A stretch of 64,000 nt of DNA, taken from contig JAPFBL010000084.1 of the NCBI GenBank assembly GCA_026182355.1, positions 13,603,001-13,667,000 of the forward strand, written 5' to 3'. The stretch's first letter is position 1. Every line of letters starts with the position of its first letter. Source of the DNA: Hermatobates lingyangjiaoensis (Eukaryota > Arthropoda > Insecta > Hemiptera > Hermatobatidae). The position numbers and the translations under genes were made by a program. This document shows positions 1 through 10,994 of the stretch, piece after piece. A model generated the notes under the pieces. That model did no database searches. It was not told the origin of the DNA and worked only from the letters and a program-made list of their open reading frames with translations.

Positions 1-1060
1 GTACTGGGGAGTCTGTGTATACATGCATACCATTGATTCCGAGCCACTATCCATTTCCATTCAAACTATTGCAATGACAATTACTGTTTCTGTCAGAAAC
101 TGACGGAATCAGACATTGCGACTGATTCGTAATGTCGGTAACTAAGTTGCAAGGGGAAACTCTATCTGCCGCAGAAACTGAATTGAGTGAGAACAAGTTT
201 TTCTCACATGGTCAACTGTAGTTTACTTGCTCAAGAGTCAGAGGTTTCAATTCTTTGTTCTTCCATGAACCTTAAGGACAGAGAGCTAATGTGGTGTATA
301 CGGAGGCATTTGCTTATCACTGTACTAATAATGATATTTTCTACTATTCTATAATTTCTAATGATAATTTGGAATACCATGTATCATCTCCGAATTTTGA
401 AAAAGTACCCGTCAAAGACAGGCACGTTTGTTAGTAGTTACTATAACTATACAACCTGAAGTCCTGGAAGCGTAAACTATTTTAATTACTTGGTTGTTCT
501 GTTCAGTAGAAAAATAGTGTAGAAAGGAACAGTAAACCAGGTCTTGAGCAGACGTAGGTCTACATCGGATTCGACAAAAGAGATTCTGGCCAGACCTCTT
601 AATCATTCATTTCAGTCAGTTTGTCAGATTTATAATTCCTGTGTTCAGAGCAAGTTATTATACTCCGTACCTATGTTGTCTTAAAGATACATAGATAGAT
701 TAGAACCTACACAAATTTATTCTCAACATTCTTTTCTTTTAAGTTCAGTACCCATCAGTAAGAATTTTAAAACTCTATAGACTCCCGTCTATATGAATAT
801 TATAAATCTACAGATGGGAAGAAGCTAGTCTTGTTAAAAAGTGCTTTCAGCGCTAGGCATGTCTAGATTCTGTACCTGATAACATAGTTGAATTTAATTG
901 ACTCACACTGGTTAAACAGAATCTGGACGTGTTGATGCTGATGAGAGTGAAGTAACATTCTACTCTGAAATCCTAAAGTAATGGACTTTGACAGAATCCA
1001 AACCACTCTATGCTCATTATATCGAATGGTAGTTTCAACACTAGTGCAGATTTGAACTGC
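1..1060. other. AT-rich DNA, nothing recognised
   Basis: No long open frame, known element end or tandem repeat was seen. It precedes the hAT remnant. Confidence 0.5.
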
Positions 1061-1163
1061 CTGATCGGAGAGTTTAAAAAAGTTCTTTTCAACTTTTTTT
1101 TAGCCAAGGCACATTTCTTTTGTAAAAAATATCTCACGGCGCACCACCAGCTGAAAATGTGAA

Positions 1164-1218
1164 AAAAAAAGCTTATATAACCAATACAAGTGTTATATTG
1201 TTAATATAAGCTTTTTTT
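1164..1218. repeat. Short inverted repeat, 15-bp perfect arms
   Basis: Arms 1164-1178 and 1204-1218 are exact reverse complements (AAAAAAAGCTTATAT and its complement) around a 25-nt loop. It lies just inside the left end of the hAT remnant, where subterminal foldbacks are plausible. Confidence 0.6.
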
Positions 1219-1271
1219 AAACATTGATGAATAACGTATATGACGTCTTGAATAGGAAAAAAAAGGAGTAT

Positions 1272-1710
1272 TTTATAAACTTTCATATTTATACTCACTC
1301 ATAAACCTGAGCCTATTTGGATGACACCGAGCTGATATCCTGGCATGAATCCATGAAAGACACATATTAAGTTCTTCCTTCAGAAGTCTTTTAGTTTTTA
1401 CAGCAGTCAGGCTTGAAAGCTCACCTCACACAGATATGTTGTGAAAAATGGGAGCAATGTCAAAATAGCTTTGTTGGCCAGCATGAGGAAATTCTTGGCA
1501 GCTTCTAACCAAAAACTGTCCAAAGGTAGACCAGCAAAGCTTAGCCTGATAGCACGATAGTGTCTTTAGTTAGCTCCTGTATTGTCACATTCTTCCTATC
1601 AGCTGGCAATACGTGGAGGCTGAAGGAAAATAAAATTACATCTTCTCCTTAAGGATTTTCAAATGTTTCATGTTTATCTCTCACAGTGCAGCAGTATTAG
1701 CATCTTTTTT
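1272..1710 (-). pseudogene. hAT transposase C-terminal dimerisation domain (fragment)
   Basis: Translation on the minus strand gives the diagnostic end of hAT transposases of the ZBED5/FAM200-like type: FWLEAAKNF, then [14 protein letters not shown], then after a frameshift [24 protein letters not shown] and RLRFM before a stop near 1272. The LPFxTTYLCE and LTAVKTK blocks belong to the hATC dimerisation region, which follows the catalytic core. The upstream DDE residues and BED zinc finger are absent. At least one frameshift (about 1415-1425) and further stops upstream mean it cannot encode a transposase. The assignment is secure at superfamily level only. Confidence 0.75.
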
Positions 1711-2098
1711 TTTTTGGTTAATGGGAACATTTTAAGATTGTGACTTACCACATGCTGCTGCTAGAGTTTTACCTGGGAACGGATCCCATTTTATCTATAC
1801 TTGTAAGTAAGCTTTCATTTTATGTGTGTTAAATTTATTCAAATGATGGAAAATATAATTTTTTCTCTTCAAAAACTTCTCTTTCACTTTCACCGTTGAC
1901 GTTGTCCGTCCTAATTCACTTCTCTCCAAGCACAAGGCAATTAGGTACAGCTGCTGCTACCAACTGATATAGAGTATATCATTAATCTGAAAGGCGCTAG
2001 ACTGCACAAGCACACAAATTGGATAATTTCTCACGGATCACCTGACAATATCTCGCGGTACACCAGTGTGCTTCGGCAGAGTGGTTTAAAAAACACTT

Positions 2099-2732
2099 GT
2101 TTAAAATATCTTTTAATGTAAATTTAATTGAAAATAAAAATAAAATCAAAATCCAGATTTCTAGGATGTTAGTTTTTAATGCAGTGGAATGAGTGCAAAG
2201 ATTGCTGGGTCTTATGGGAACAAGGGCATTTTTTAATAATGCTTCTTTTGCACAATTTCATTTTAAAACGAATAACATTTACTAGAAAACTGAGTCCTTT
2301 GGTTTCCGTTATCAGTCTGCTAAGGGTTTTCGATTTTTAGCAAATTCCTTTCAGAAGTGTGGATCAACCAAAATAAGTTTGAAAATCATTCTCGTGGGTG
2401 GGGTAGATTACCTGACCACTAGGAAGGTCTGTGGGAGATACATATTTATTTATTGTAGTAATTTAACACTGTGCACTACCCTCCGGTCCTAATAGATTGT
2501 ATTCATATGGAAACTAAAAATTCTAATAATGCTGATTCTTGCCTTATAAAAATGTAACCAATCATACAATGATTCAAATGCACTGTGAGGTGAGATATGC
2601 AAGTTTGGTTTATGGAGGTAATTTACTGTTTTAAGTGAATCCCTTATTCACATATGCACAGGAGAATGAATTTATGTTACTCTACTCTTTGTTCTGAGAA
2701 GACTACTTAGTTCTTTTTTGAGTAGTAGTTAC
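2099..2732. other. AT-rich intergenic or intronic DNA
   Basis: Nothing recognisable. It lies on the downstream (minus-strand) side of the candidate exon at 2733-3037 and would be intron if that exon is real. Confidence 0.4.
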
Positions 2733-3037
2733 CAAATAGAACTGTTTAAACGGAAACAAAGATTCTCTATTATTCGGAATATGATGAGAATGTAGGAAGG
2801 AATAGGTGTTGTGGGACATGAGCTCGTCAGGGGAACTGGGTTGTGGAGTCAAGGACAACGACAACTGCGTCGCCGCCTGGTGGTGGGACAAAGAGAGAGA
2901 CCCATCAGTTTGATAAAAAGAGACGGACAGGCCGCCAAGGTCTTCTCCATTGACATGCGGCTGGTTTCTCCAGTCTGACCAAGAGTGGTTGTCCTTTGTC
3001 AATTTGTGAGTCAACTTGGACAGATTACATCCATCGT
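2733..3037 (-). CDS. Candidate internal coding exon, unknown gene
   Basis: An open minus-strand frame of about 100 codons lies in a patch clearly richer in G+C than its surroundings. It is bounded by plausible splice signals. On the minus strand a pyrimidine-leaning TTGTCTTTAG precedes 3037, and TTTG|GTAACT follows 2733. The predicted exon is 305 nt: two bases completing a split codon, then 101 codons. The peptide begins DGCNLSKLTHKLTKDNHSW, is rich in Ser, His, Leu and Gln, and contains GGLSVSFYQTDGSLSLSHH and SPDELMSHNTYSFL. It has no membrane segment or obvious fold and matches no family I recognise. In-frame stops lie directly outside the splice sites, as expected for an exon. It could instead be a chance frame in an unrecognised repeat. 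Confidence 0.35.
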
Positions 3038-3040
3038 CTA

Positions 3041-4390
3041 AAGACAATTAATTAACAATAAGAGGGGGTAACTGATAAAGAAACTTAGATTGTTGTAACA
3101 ATTCATTCGTATACTTGATTAATACCCTCAGTGATGTCTACTCAACCTTCAAGTTGCGTACAGAAACCAAAAAAAGGTATTTTTTAAGTATGTATATCGA
3201 ATTATATCACTTTTAAATCTAAAAGCTTCTCTTGATGGAGGTTTGATTATTTCTTCGTATTATTGCAGTGATTAAGAAATCAATTCTAAGCCTATATTAA
3301 ATTGAGTTAATCATAATATTTGTGAATTTATTAGGTATGGAGAATACCCTTGGAACTCCATATAACTGATATGAAAATGGGAAATGCTAGGGAAGCAAAT
3401 CAACGTAAGAGTGGTACTCGTACGCTAAATATTAGTTTACTTCTTCACGAAATAAGAGTTGAATAAATAATGGCAGGGAAGTACGCATTTAATACCCAGC
3501 TTATCTCTTGTCCCTGCAGTTGATGGAACACTGTTACAGTCTCTATTTTAAATTGAGATTTACTTAAAAATATAATCAAACAAGAGCCTTCTAGGACAGC
3601 GATTTATCAAAGTGGTGCTAGGGAAGGGTGAAAGTAGTACAGGAGCGGTAATGAAGGAAATATTTCTTTTAGTATATAAAAATGTTTTTTTTTTCTACTC
3701 TTGGTTATCAACTTGGTATGTAAGTCACCTGTTTTCTGTTGTAGTAAAAGTGGTTATCATATGAACTATTTTATTTAATTCAATTATATTATGGGAACAG
3801 GGATAAGTGACTGGTATTTCATAATTATAATAAGATAAGAAAAGTATAATAATATTATCTTATTATTTTCTCTAAGTTAAGAGAAACAAAAACTTAAACA
3901 ACGATGCAATTCCAGTTTATTGAAGAATATATTCTTCAAACTACAATTTTTTTTATTTCTAAACCTTGGTAAAATACAAGTTAGGATATTTTGTACAAAT
4001 ACTATTCAGTAAGCTAAGACTTCTAAATTATCATTCACTAAATCTACAGATTAGTGATTTTGCTTCTACGAGTGCAGTAATCATGTGGTTAGTAAAATAA
4101 ACAGTATTTACATGGGAATTCCTTTTCTACTCAAGGAATTCATTAACGCAACTTGTGGAAGACGTTAATCATCCCTTGTTATGCTGATGTTTAAGAAGGC
4201 TAAATTTTAGTTGTCCTTCGTCCACCAATTTGCTTGAAACCGTGATTCACTTTTTCCATTCTACACTTTTTACTTGTCATACAACAACATTTAACATGAA
4301 AGAAGGAAAAGATTGATTTTAACCTGCAAAATTTAACACCGGACTTAAAGTTAAACGCAACATTTTTTTTTGCATGATGCATGTGATTTG
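3041..4390. other. AT-rich DNA, nothing recognised
   Basis: Short A/T runs and minor foldbacks only. No element end or coding signal. Confidence 0.4.
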
Positions 4391-5240
4391 AGGAAAGTCA
4401 GTTTTTTATCCAAAATGTGTTTTTAGACATAATTTTTTTCTCCTAAACTACAAACTATAAAGTCTTGAATTTAGCATTATCACGGAAGTAACAAATGCAG
4501 TAAACTGAAAAAACCCTCAGATTTTTGAAACAACTGGAAATATTTTTCAATAAGTTGTAAAAGTTTTTGCTTATTAAATTCTCTATTTGACTTAATAAAA
4601 TTGTTGTTTATTTAAATGAAAGCTTATGAGGTGGATACCATGGCGTTTGAAGGATCAAAATGGAATTATACTTAAAAATTGAGCACTACGAGAAATAATT
4701 TGAGGTATTTTTTGAAAATTACATTGACTACTTAGACGATATAGTACAGTTTATATTTTTAGAAAATGTTTATTCATGCTAAACGGCTCATTAAAAAACA
4801 ATGAAATTTTGTTGAAAAATTGAAGGAAAGATTGGCAATTCATAAAAAAAAAATTAATGAAATTGCAACAACTGCAAAGCTACAACAAATTGACTATTAA
4901 TCCTGGACTACCTGCTATACCTGTCGGATTTGTTTACATATATTTACATTGACTTAGAAATTTTTTTTAAAGAATTGACTGAAATAAAATTTATGTTTAT
5001 CGGTTTAGAGAAAAAAGTTGAAATGATTTAATGAGTTAATATGAGATATCAGAAGAATAAAATTCATGCATGTAAAAAGTCAACACCAATCAATCAATCT
5101 ATATGGTTCACTTTTGAACAAAACTTAATATTAAATGTAGATTTTCTTGCTGCATTTATGAATCATATTATCTTTGGGTAATATTGAATTATGAGGAGTA
5201 GATTATATTGTTCTATAGAAGAGCTGCTAAGTTGTTAAAA
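4391..5240 (+). mobile_element. HINE-like interspersed element, both ends missing
   Basis: The middle of the family matches the copies at 33388-35017 and 41548-43457 in the same order. Shared landmarks are TTTCTCCTAAACTACAAACT, a run ending TTTTTCAATAA, AAAGCTTATGAGG, GGATCAAAATGGAATTATAC, GCTAAACGGCTCATTAAAAA, CCTGGACTACCTGCTATAC and TTACATTGACTTAGAAATT. Neither the 5' palindrome nor the 3' hairpin is present. No protein is encoded. Confidence 0.7.
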
Positions 5241-5944
5241 AATATCCAGTTTTTTTCACTATTCTAGTCTAATAGTTTATATTTATTCTTTTTGAATATT
5301 TCAGGCTTCCAACTATAAAAGTTTTAAATTAGATAAAATTGCCGGCTTTGAATATGATTTGAGTTTGCAAAACGGGCTAATTCTTAATTTTAAAAGTATT
5401 TTGTTGTTGTAAATATAATTTTTTTTCTCATGATATAATTACAGCAAAATTGTAACAGAGTATAGGACGCAGGAAAAAGCTCAGAGTTAATTAGATTCTT
5501 GACAAAGGGAAGGAACAGTGATTTAAAAAAATAAAATAAAATTCCGACTATCATAAAATATCAAAATGTAAACATAATTCAAAATTGAAAACAATCTTTG
5601 AAAAATAATGAATAAAAGTATCTTACATATAAACCAGACATCGTTAATTGTTGTAAACATTGTTAGACACTCATATACAAAAATAAAAAAAAATGTTTAG
5701 TTCATATCAAAGCAATATTAAGTTCATACGCGTGGTCTCCGTATGTATTTGTACACAATATTATAAAGTGTTCCTCATCACAATATCATCGCAATATTAT
5801 AAGGTGATACAAGATATATATGTAAAATTGAAAATAAACGCGATTTTATTCTATAAAAAACATTTAAATTGCACGTTAGCACTCCGAATGAAGAATAATT
5901 AATAACAGATAATAATAAAAACCAAAGAAATAAACGATAAGTCC
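5241..5944. other. AT-rich DNA, partly LTR of the gypsy relic
   Basis: Bounded on the right by the gypsy LTR start. The LTR probably runs leftward into this stretch, but its other edge was not found. No credible gene. Confidence 0.35.
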
Positions 5945-6012
5945 ATATAAAAGTAAACAGGTTACTCTAGGCTGGCAGCTAGTTGCCACCTTACACAATC
6001 CCCTCCTCCCCT
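5945..6012 (-). other. Polypurine tract and start of 3' LTR (Ty3/gypsy)
   Basis: On the minus strand the purine run AGGGGAGGAGGGGA (6012-5999) is followed at once by TTGTGTAAGGTGGCAACTAG. This is the order expected for plus-strand priming and the first bases (TG) of a 3' LTR. It directly follows the integrase C-terminal sequence. The LTR end was not identified, so this marks a boundary only. Confidence 0.55.
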
Positions 6013-6672
6013 AAAGTCACTTTCCAGAAGGGAAAGGTGATAATTCACTACAGTGAGAAAAATTAGCGTTAGATTTTTTTTTACCGGATGCAACTTCGTA
6101 AAACCTATATGATAGACGCTGAATCACTTTAAATGGGCCAATACGAACTGGATCCAGTTTCTTCCGATTAAGTTCATTTCCATATGCCCGGTGATTTTTA
6201 TCTATTCTTTTCTTATTTATCTCAAAACTTTTATCAGAATTGAAAAATGCAATTTTCCTGTTTTCATCAAGGGATAAGTAGTTACCATCTTTGAGTGGTC
6301 AAATTCAACTTTTTTTCCTCTCTCGTTCAGACCGTTTGACGATGGACAATCTACATATGTAATTACAATCTGAATGTTCATCCGTTCTAAGAAATCGTGA
6401 AAATCGTGGGAGTTGATGCCAGGGTATTGGTCAGCAAGAAGGATTGAAATGCTATTTGGTATTGCTTTCTTTCCTATTGGTTCTAATTACCTGAAAAATC
6501 TTGAGAACTTTGGCTGACAGAGGTAGATATCCATGTGTAACGTGTGAAGTGGTTGACCAGTATATGCATGTATTTTTTTTAAGAACGGTGCCCTGCCAAG
6601 TCACCCACAGTGTCAAGTGATATTATCTGGTATGGCTTTTCAGCGGGCCCAATGTGTGAAAGGAGACTAATA
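6013..6672 (-). pseudogene. Ty3/gypsy integrase, decayed
   Basis: Minus-strand translation in several frames gives GPAEKPYQIISLDTVGDL, then HFTRYTWIST, then LLTNT (a decayed LLADQ-like site), IQIVITYVDCPSSNGLNERE, and a C-terminal module with DPVRIGPFKVIQRLSY. Integrase cores have D-x(n)-D-x35-E: the first Asp lies in SLDTVGDL and the last Glu in NGLNER. The RIGPFKVIQRLS block is the GPY/F module typical of Ty3/gypsy integrases. Multiple stops and frameshifts are present. A polypurine tract and LTR start follow at the 3' side. RNase H and the integrase zinc finger are missing between this and the RT fragment, so an internal deletion joined the two. Confidence 0.65.
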
Positions 6673-7128
6673 TTAAAATATTAAAATGTCATCAATATAA
6701 TTTACACAGAATCCATCTAAGTTATTTCTGCGAATAATATTTGATGATGTCATCTGAAATACGGTTGGTGCCTTTTTGAGGCCTAATGGCAGTTCTTTAA
6801 ACATAAATTTACCATATTTTGTAATGAAAGCAGTTTTTTGTCTATCCTCAAGTTTCAATAAGATGCACCAAAAAGCTGAGTTTATGTCAATAACAGTGAA
6901 GTTTTTACAATTTACGGTTTTATCAATAATTTCATGGATAGTTGGTAACGGGTGACATTTGGGAATAATTAGTTTATTAAGTTTTCGAAAATCAATACAT
7001 AATCTACTTTTTTTTAACTTCGTCCTTTTTAAATTCCAGAGTGAAGCATAGGGTGAATCTGACTCGTCAATAAAATCTGCTTTTAATAGTTTACGAATTT
7101 GATTTTTTATTTCTTCTTCATCTGGCAT
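6673..7128 (-). pseudogene. Ty3/gypsy reverse transcriptase fragment
   Basis: The 151-residue open frame covers the fingers and palm of a gypsy-type RT. It has SPYASLWNLKRTKLKKSRLC, then IDFRKLNKLIIPKCHPLP, FTVIDINSAFW (first catalytic Asp), KTAFITKYGKFMFKELPLGL, APTVFQ, and the catalytic box NYIDDILIF at the end. The usual SPVVLVKKKDG segment is altered. The frame stops just after YIDD, where thumb and RNase H should follow; integrase sequence begins instead. Protease and gag are not visible upstream. The element is defective. Confidence 0.85.
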
Positions 7129-8549
7129 GGAGCATTTATATGGGTGACCTGTAATTCTTATTCTTGCTTATACAAAATAATGCCATTTTTACCTGAAAGG
7201 ATATTAAATATGTCTGACCATATTACTGCAATCTACTATATTTCAACTAAAACATTCAGAATTAGTTATTTAGCTTTCCTCATAAATTTTAAGGAAATTG
7301 AATAAAATGAAGCGTTCTTCGATTTAATTAAACAATCTTTTACTAAACGCTTTTATATAATAACAGAAAAACTTATTATCAGAAAAACAAACCAACAATG
7401 AGTGTTTTAAATTTTTTCTTATAAAGTGTTATTTGCACAAAGTCATTAAAGAATGAACTATTGTTTACTTCAATTAAGGGGTTACTGGCAGCATGGTGAT
7501 ATGCAAATAAGACCTACGTTTCTCCTTTGGGGATCAAATTGATCTAGATGTGCTTCACGTTCGATTTGGACGCAAATAGGTTTCCATGACGATCAGAATG
7601 ACGTCACTTACTTCATTGCTTATCTACATTTCTACACAATGCATCAACATAAGCCAAGTATTTACTGCCTATATGTATTTACTTTTTTCTTTCACATCTA
7701 TAAATTTTATAATATTAAATTTATTTAACAACTCCCTTTTTTTAATTGATAAATTATTTTTTGAACCGAATTGTACAGATTTAATTAACTAACAAAGTTT
7801 CCTATATATACATTGGGGACCCTGAAGCCTCATAAATCTGGAAAGCCACTAAGACCCATCACCATGCAGGTAGCCACTCCATTGTAAAACATAGTTAAAA
7901 ATGTAAACGAAATAATCACGTGGCACGTTATAGCTGTACGCTATTTAGTCAACGGATACATTTTTAAGCATATTAGAAGTAAATAAACTAGAAGGAATAC
8001 TCGCTTTATTAGTTGTTTGATCCTTATTTACAAAGGCTGTAGTGACGGAAACTATCAAGCTAACCTGTGACTGCGTTTACAACTTTCAACTAAACCTCTT
8101 CATTCAGCAGATCTATTCTTGAAAAACTACAACAAGCATGCACAACAAATTCCACTATAAAGTCTCTCATTCAACACATGAATAAAATGCTGCAAACTGA
8201 AGAGTTTTCAAACAAAGCTTCAATACAACGAAACGCTCATCAATAACGATTAATAAATGTTCATTCGACAACTGTCTCAAACAGAATCTATATAGAAAAC
8301 ACAGCCCCAAAAACGTCCCAACAAGTGCAAAATACAACCGTTATTATTGCAATTAGTATTATGAAGGATAAAGAACATATGAAAGAGTTCTCAAAAAATT
8401 ATTGTAAGAATTAATATTATTATCAGAAATATTTAGGGTTCTTAGCCAACGATAATGTTAAAATTATAACATATGAGTGTTATCAAGACTTAACATTAAG
8501 CAACCTCTTTATTAGAAACAATAATAAGAGAACTTCACTACCAATAAAA
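7129..8549. other. AT-rich DNA, nothing firm
   Basis: No gag or protease is detectable upstream of the RT relic. A less AT-rich patch (about 7480-7610) contains ATGCAAAT and TGACGTCA; neither is tied to a gene. Confidence 0.35.
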
Positions 8550-8900
8550 TCAAGCAAATAAAACAACAAAGCTACAAAAGGAATAACTGAAAAAATCCTC
8601 AGATTTTTAAAAAACTAAAAATATTTTTGTATCAATAAAATGTAAAAATTTTGACTTATCAATCTGAAAGCTTGTGAGGGCAATACAATGCATAACGTTT
8701 AACATATCAAAATAAAATTATACCTAAAAATACAGCATTATATGGGAGATGAGTTGAGGTGTTTTTTTTTAAAATTGCATTAACCATTATCGATATAGTA
8801 AATTTTCTATTTTCAGGAAATGTTTTTTAACGCTAAATAGCTCATCAAAAAACAACAAACAAAGAAAATTAGCAATTTATAAAAAAAAAAATCTGTAAAG
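8550..8900 (+). mobile_element. HINE-like element, middle fragment
   Basis: Matches the family from the AATCCTCAGATTTTTAAAAA block through AAAGCTTGTGAGGGC and CGCTAAATAGCTCATCAAAA. The sequence that should follow is replaced by unrelated AT-rich DNA until the tail reappears at about 9290. Confidence 0.65.
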
Positions 8901-9289
8901 TACTTTTGTAAACTTTAAACTTTAGTAATAACATCACGTTCTTAGGTGACCGTGACTACAAAATTAAACAAAACATTTCATTGTATAGTTATTTAAATCA
9001 GCATAAATTATATTCATTATTAGAACAGGACTTAGTAGCAACTAATTGAAATCATCAATTGGATATATTTTTTTTAGAAATATACATACAGCCAGAGTTT
9101 ATGAAACTGACTTATCCGGTCCCAAATCAATTCACAAAATATTACATCATCTGGAATACAAACCAATATACGTGATATAAACAGATTAGAACAGATAGTT
9201 CAATTTTCAAATATGTCTACAGAAATGGTTGGATCTAATGAATGTATCTAATTCATAACGATAGTTAAATAAAAATAAAATAAAAAATC
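8901..9289. other. Unrelated AT-rich insert between HINE-like parts
   Basis: Separates the middle fragment from the 3' tail of the same family in the same orientation. It may be a later insertion or a diverged segment. Confidence 0.3.
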
Positions 9290-9357
9290 AATTGTTTGTC
9301 AAGAAGTTTGATATTAAGTTTATTTATAGTAAAGTTGAGTGCAGGCCACTCCAGATT
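9290..9357 (+). mobile_element. HINE-like 3' end
   Basis: Contains TTTATTTATAGTAAAGTTGA, the hairpin GAGTG-CAGGC-CACTC and CCAGATT. This is the conserved 3' end: internal palindrome, hairpin, then terminal CAGATT. Confidence 0.75.
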
Positions 9358-10256
9358 CTTAAATAAGCAATCAAGATTTCAAATTAAAAAATCTGTAGCG
9401 GTCTACAATCATAATAGGTTTGCTATTAATGATAAACGTATTATGAAACTTATTGTAGATCAAATTCTTCAAATGCCGTAACACAATATTAGAAGGGACT
9501 GCAGATGAAACATAATAGCTGTCCTTTTTAGTGTAACTCCAATCTAATGATCAAAATTTGTGCAATTTATCTCAAGCAATATTCATATTAAGACAATGCA
9601 TACTCAATTTAAAGTTTGTTGTACTAAAAGAGTTTCTAACTCACTAAAAGAATTAGCTTCAGTTAGTATAAAATGTAATACAATAATGTACCTTTCCCAT
9701 GCATCAATATTACCTAAAACTTATGTAGTCCCTTATCACATCAATAAGTATATATATTCTTAAATAATATGTAAATCTGTAAAAATTACGAAATATATTT
9801 TGTTTCCTCATTACTATACATTATAGTACCATAAAAAATACTAAAACATGTTTTTTTATCTATTAATTAGCGAAAAATTATACTTTAAATGTATTAGTTC
9901 AGAAAATAAAACTGGTGCAAATAATAATACGTATACTTATAGCATACGAATGTTTCAGATTTCTAACTATAAATACATGCACACATATAATTATTGAACA
10001 ATAATTTAACTAAACAGTTACTATAGCATAAAGAATTATGTATTGTCCCTTTTCATAGAACCCATTAATCAGATGTACTGAGCTGTAATTTATAATTCAC
10101 TTAGTATTTGCTTTACCAGTTTACAAAATATTCTTTACTTATCAAATTAGTTAATAAAGAGAATTTTATAGTGTTCTTTAAAATACTGTATAGTTTTATG
10201 TATATCTTGAAAGATAAAAAAAAACCTGGAGGGTCTACAGGTACTAAGAACTCTAA
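9358..10256. other. AT-rich DNA, nothing recognised
   Basis: Short chance open frames only. Confidence 0.4.
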
Positions 10257-10286
10257 TAAAATCTGGAGTGGCCTACATTTAACTTT
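10257..10286 (-). mobile_element. HINE-like 3' tip only
   Basis: AATCTGGAGTGGCCTACAT followed by TTAACTTTACAT is the reverse complement of the family's 3' hairpin and terminus. The rest of the element is absent. Confidence 0.6.
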
Positions 10287-10847
10287 ACATGTTTTTCAAA
10301 GAATGTTTTCAATTTTGAATTTTGTTTTACATTTTTGGTCTTTTATAAAATTATTATACTGGGAATTTTATGGCATGCAAGTGTTCTTTAAAAAAACCCC
10401 TTTTCTTTCCCTTTCTGTATCCAAAGATTACAGAGTATGTGCTAAAATTTACATGTCCATAGCACATTTATTTAATTGTTATTTAAATATTTTGTACTTT
10501 TTACATTTCAAAATACGTCATTAGAAGCTTACTGTTCCTTTAAAAATAGTTTTAACTCTTACCATAATAACCTCTTTGACTGTAGAACAACAAAATGTTT
10601 TCCAAGTTTATGTAAACAAATACAACAAGTAGAACAGGGTGGCATTATTCTATATTGAATTTCCCTTTTCAGGGCTATATTACCTCTTATTGAATCTCCA
10701 AAATCATTAAATGTTTGTTCTTCGTATACTAATTTTAGTAGGTGTCATTTGCAACACTTTAGTACCATAGTATTAGTAGTTAAGAGAAATATTTTTTTTA
10801 GGGGAAAAACCTAAATAGGCCAGAAATAATAAAATGAAGTAATATTC

Positions 10848-10994
10848 GAAGCGGAAGTCCAATTTCATATAATTTTTTGTATATTCTGTTAAAAAAGAAT
10901 TTGTGATTTTATAATTGGTAATGTTGGCCTGTCATAGATATCCCTCTTCTGATAAAATTTTTTTGGTCTATAGCAGCTCAGTAGTTCTTCAATT
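10848..10994 (+). repeat. Dispersed repeat X, copy 1
   Basis: Shares about 140 bp with 12255-12396 in the same orientation, with scattered substitutions. Shared landmarks include TATAATTTTTTGT, AAAAAGAATTTGTGA, CCTGTCATAGAT/GCATGTCATAGAT, TCTCCTGATAAA-like sequence and TTTTTGGTCTATAGCA. Family unknown. The read-through CTGATAAA...GGTCTATAG segment is not obviously a PLE tail. Confidence 0.65.

Larger units (their letters stand above)
1083..2098 (-). mobile_element. hAT DNA transposon, internally deleted
   Basis: Both edges look like hAT ends. The left edge has a TTCAACTTTTTTTTAGCC stretch followed by GGCAC and TCACGGCGCACC. The right edge read on the minus strand has TTTAAACCACTCTGCCG followed by GCACACTGG and CCGCGAGATATTG. 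These resemble the degenerate TCAACC-type termini and GC-rich subterminal blocks of hAT elements. The interior holds only the transposase C-terminus on the minus strand, so most of an autonomous element is missing. The exact tips and an 8-bp target duplication could not be fixed, which suggests an old insertion. Confidence 0.6.

Noticed and set aside
7480..7610. Octamer ATGCAAAT and TGACGTCA as a promoter
   Set aside because: Single short matches without a transcript start, GC change or downstream gene.
10108..10658. Two overlapping plus-strand frames of 138 and 60 codons
   Set aside because: Composition typical of AT-rich chance frames (Phe, Ile, Lys, Tyr). The first contains a HINE-like 3' tip on the other strand.
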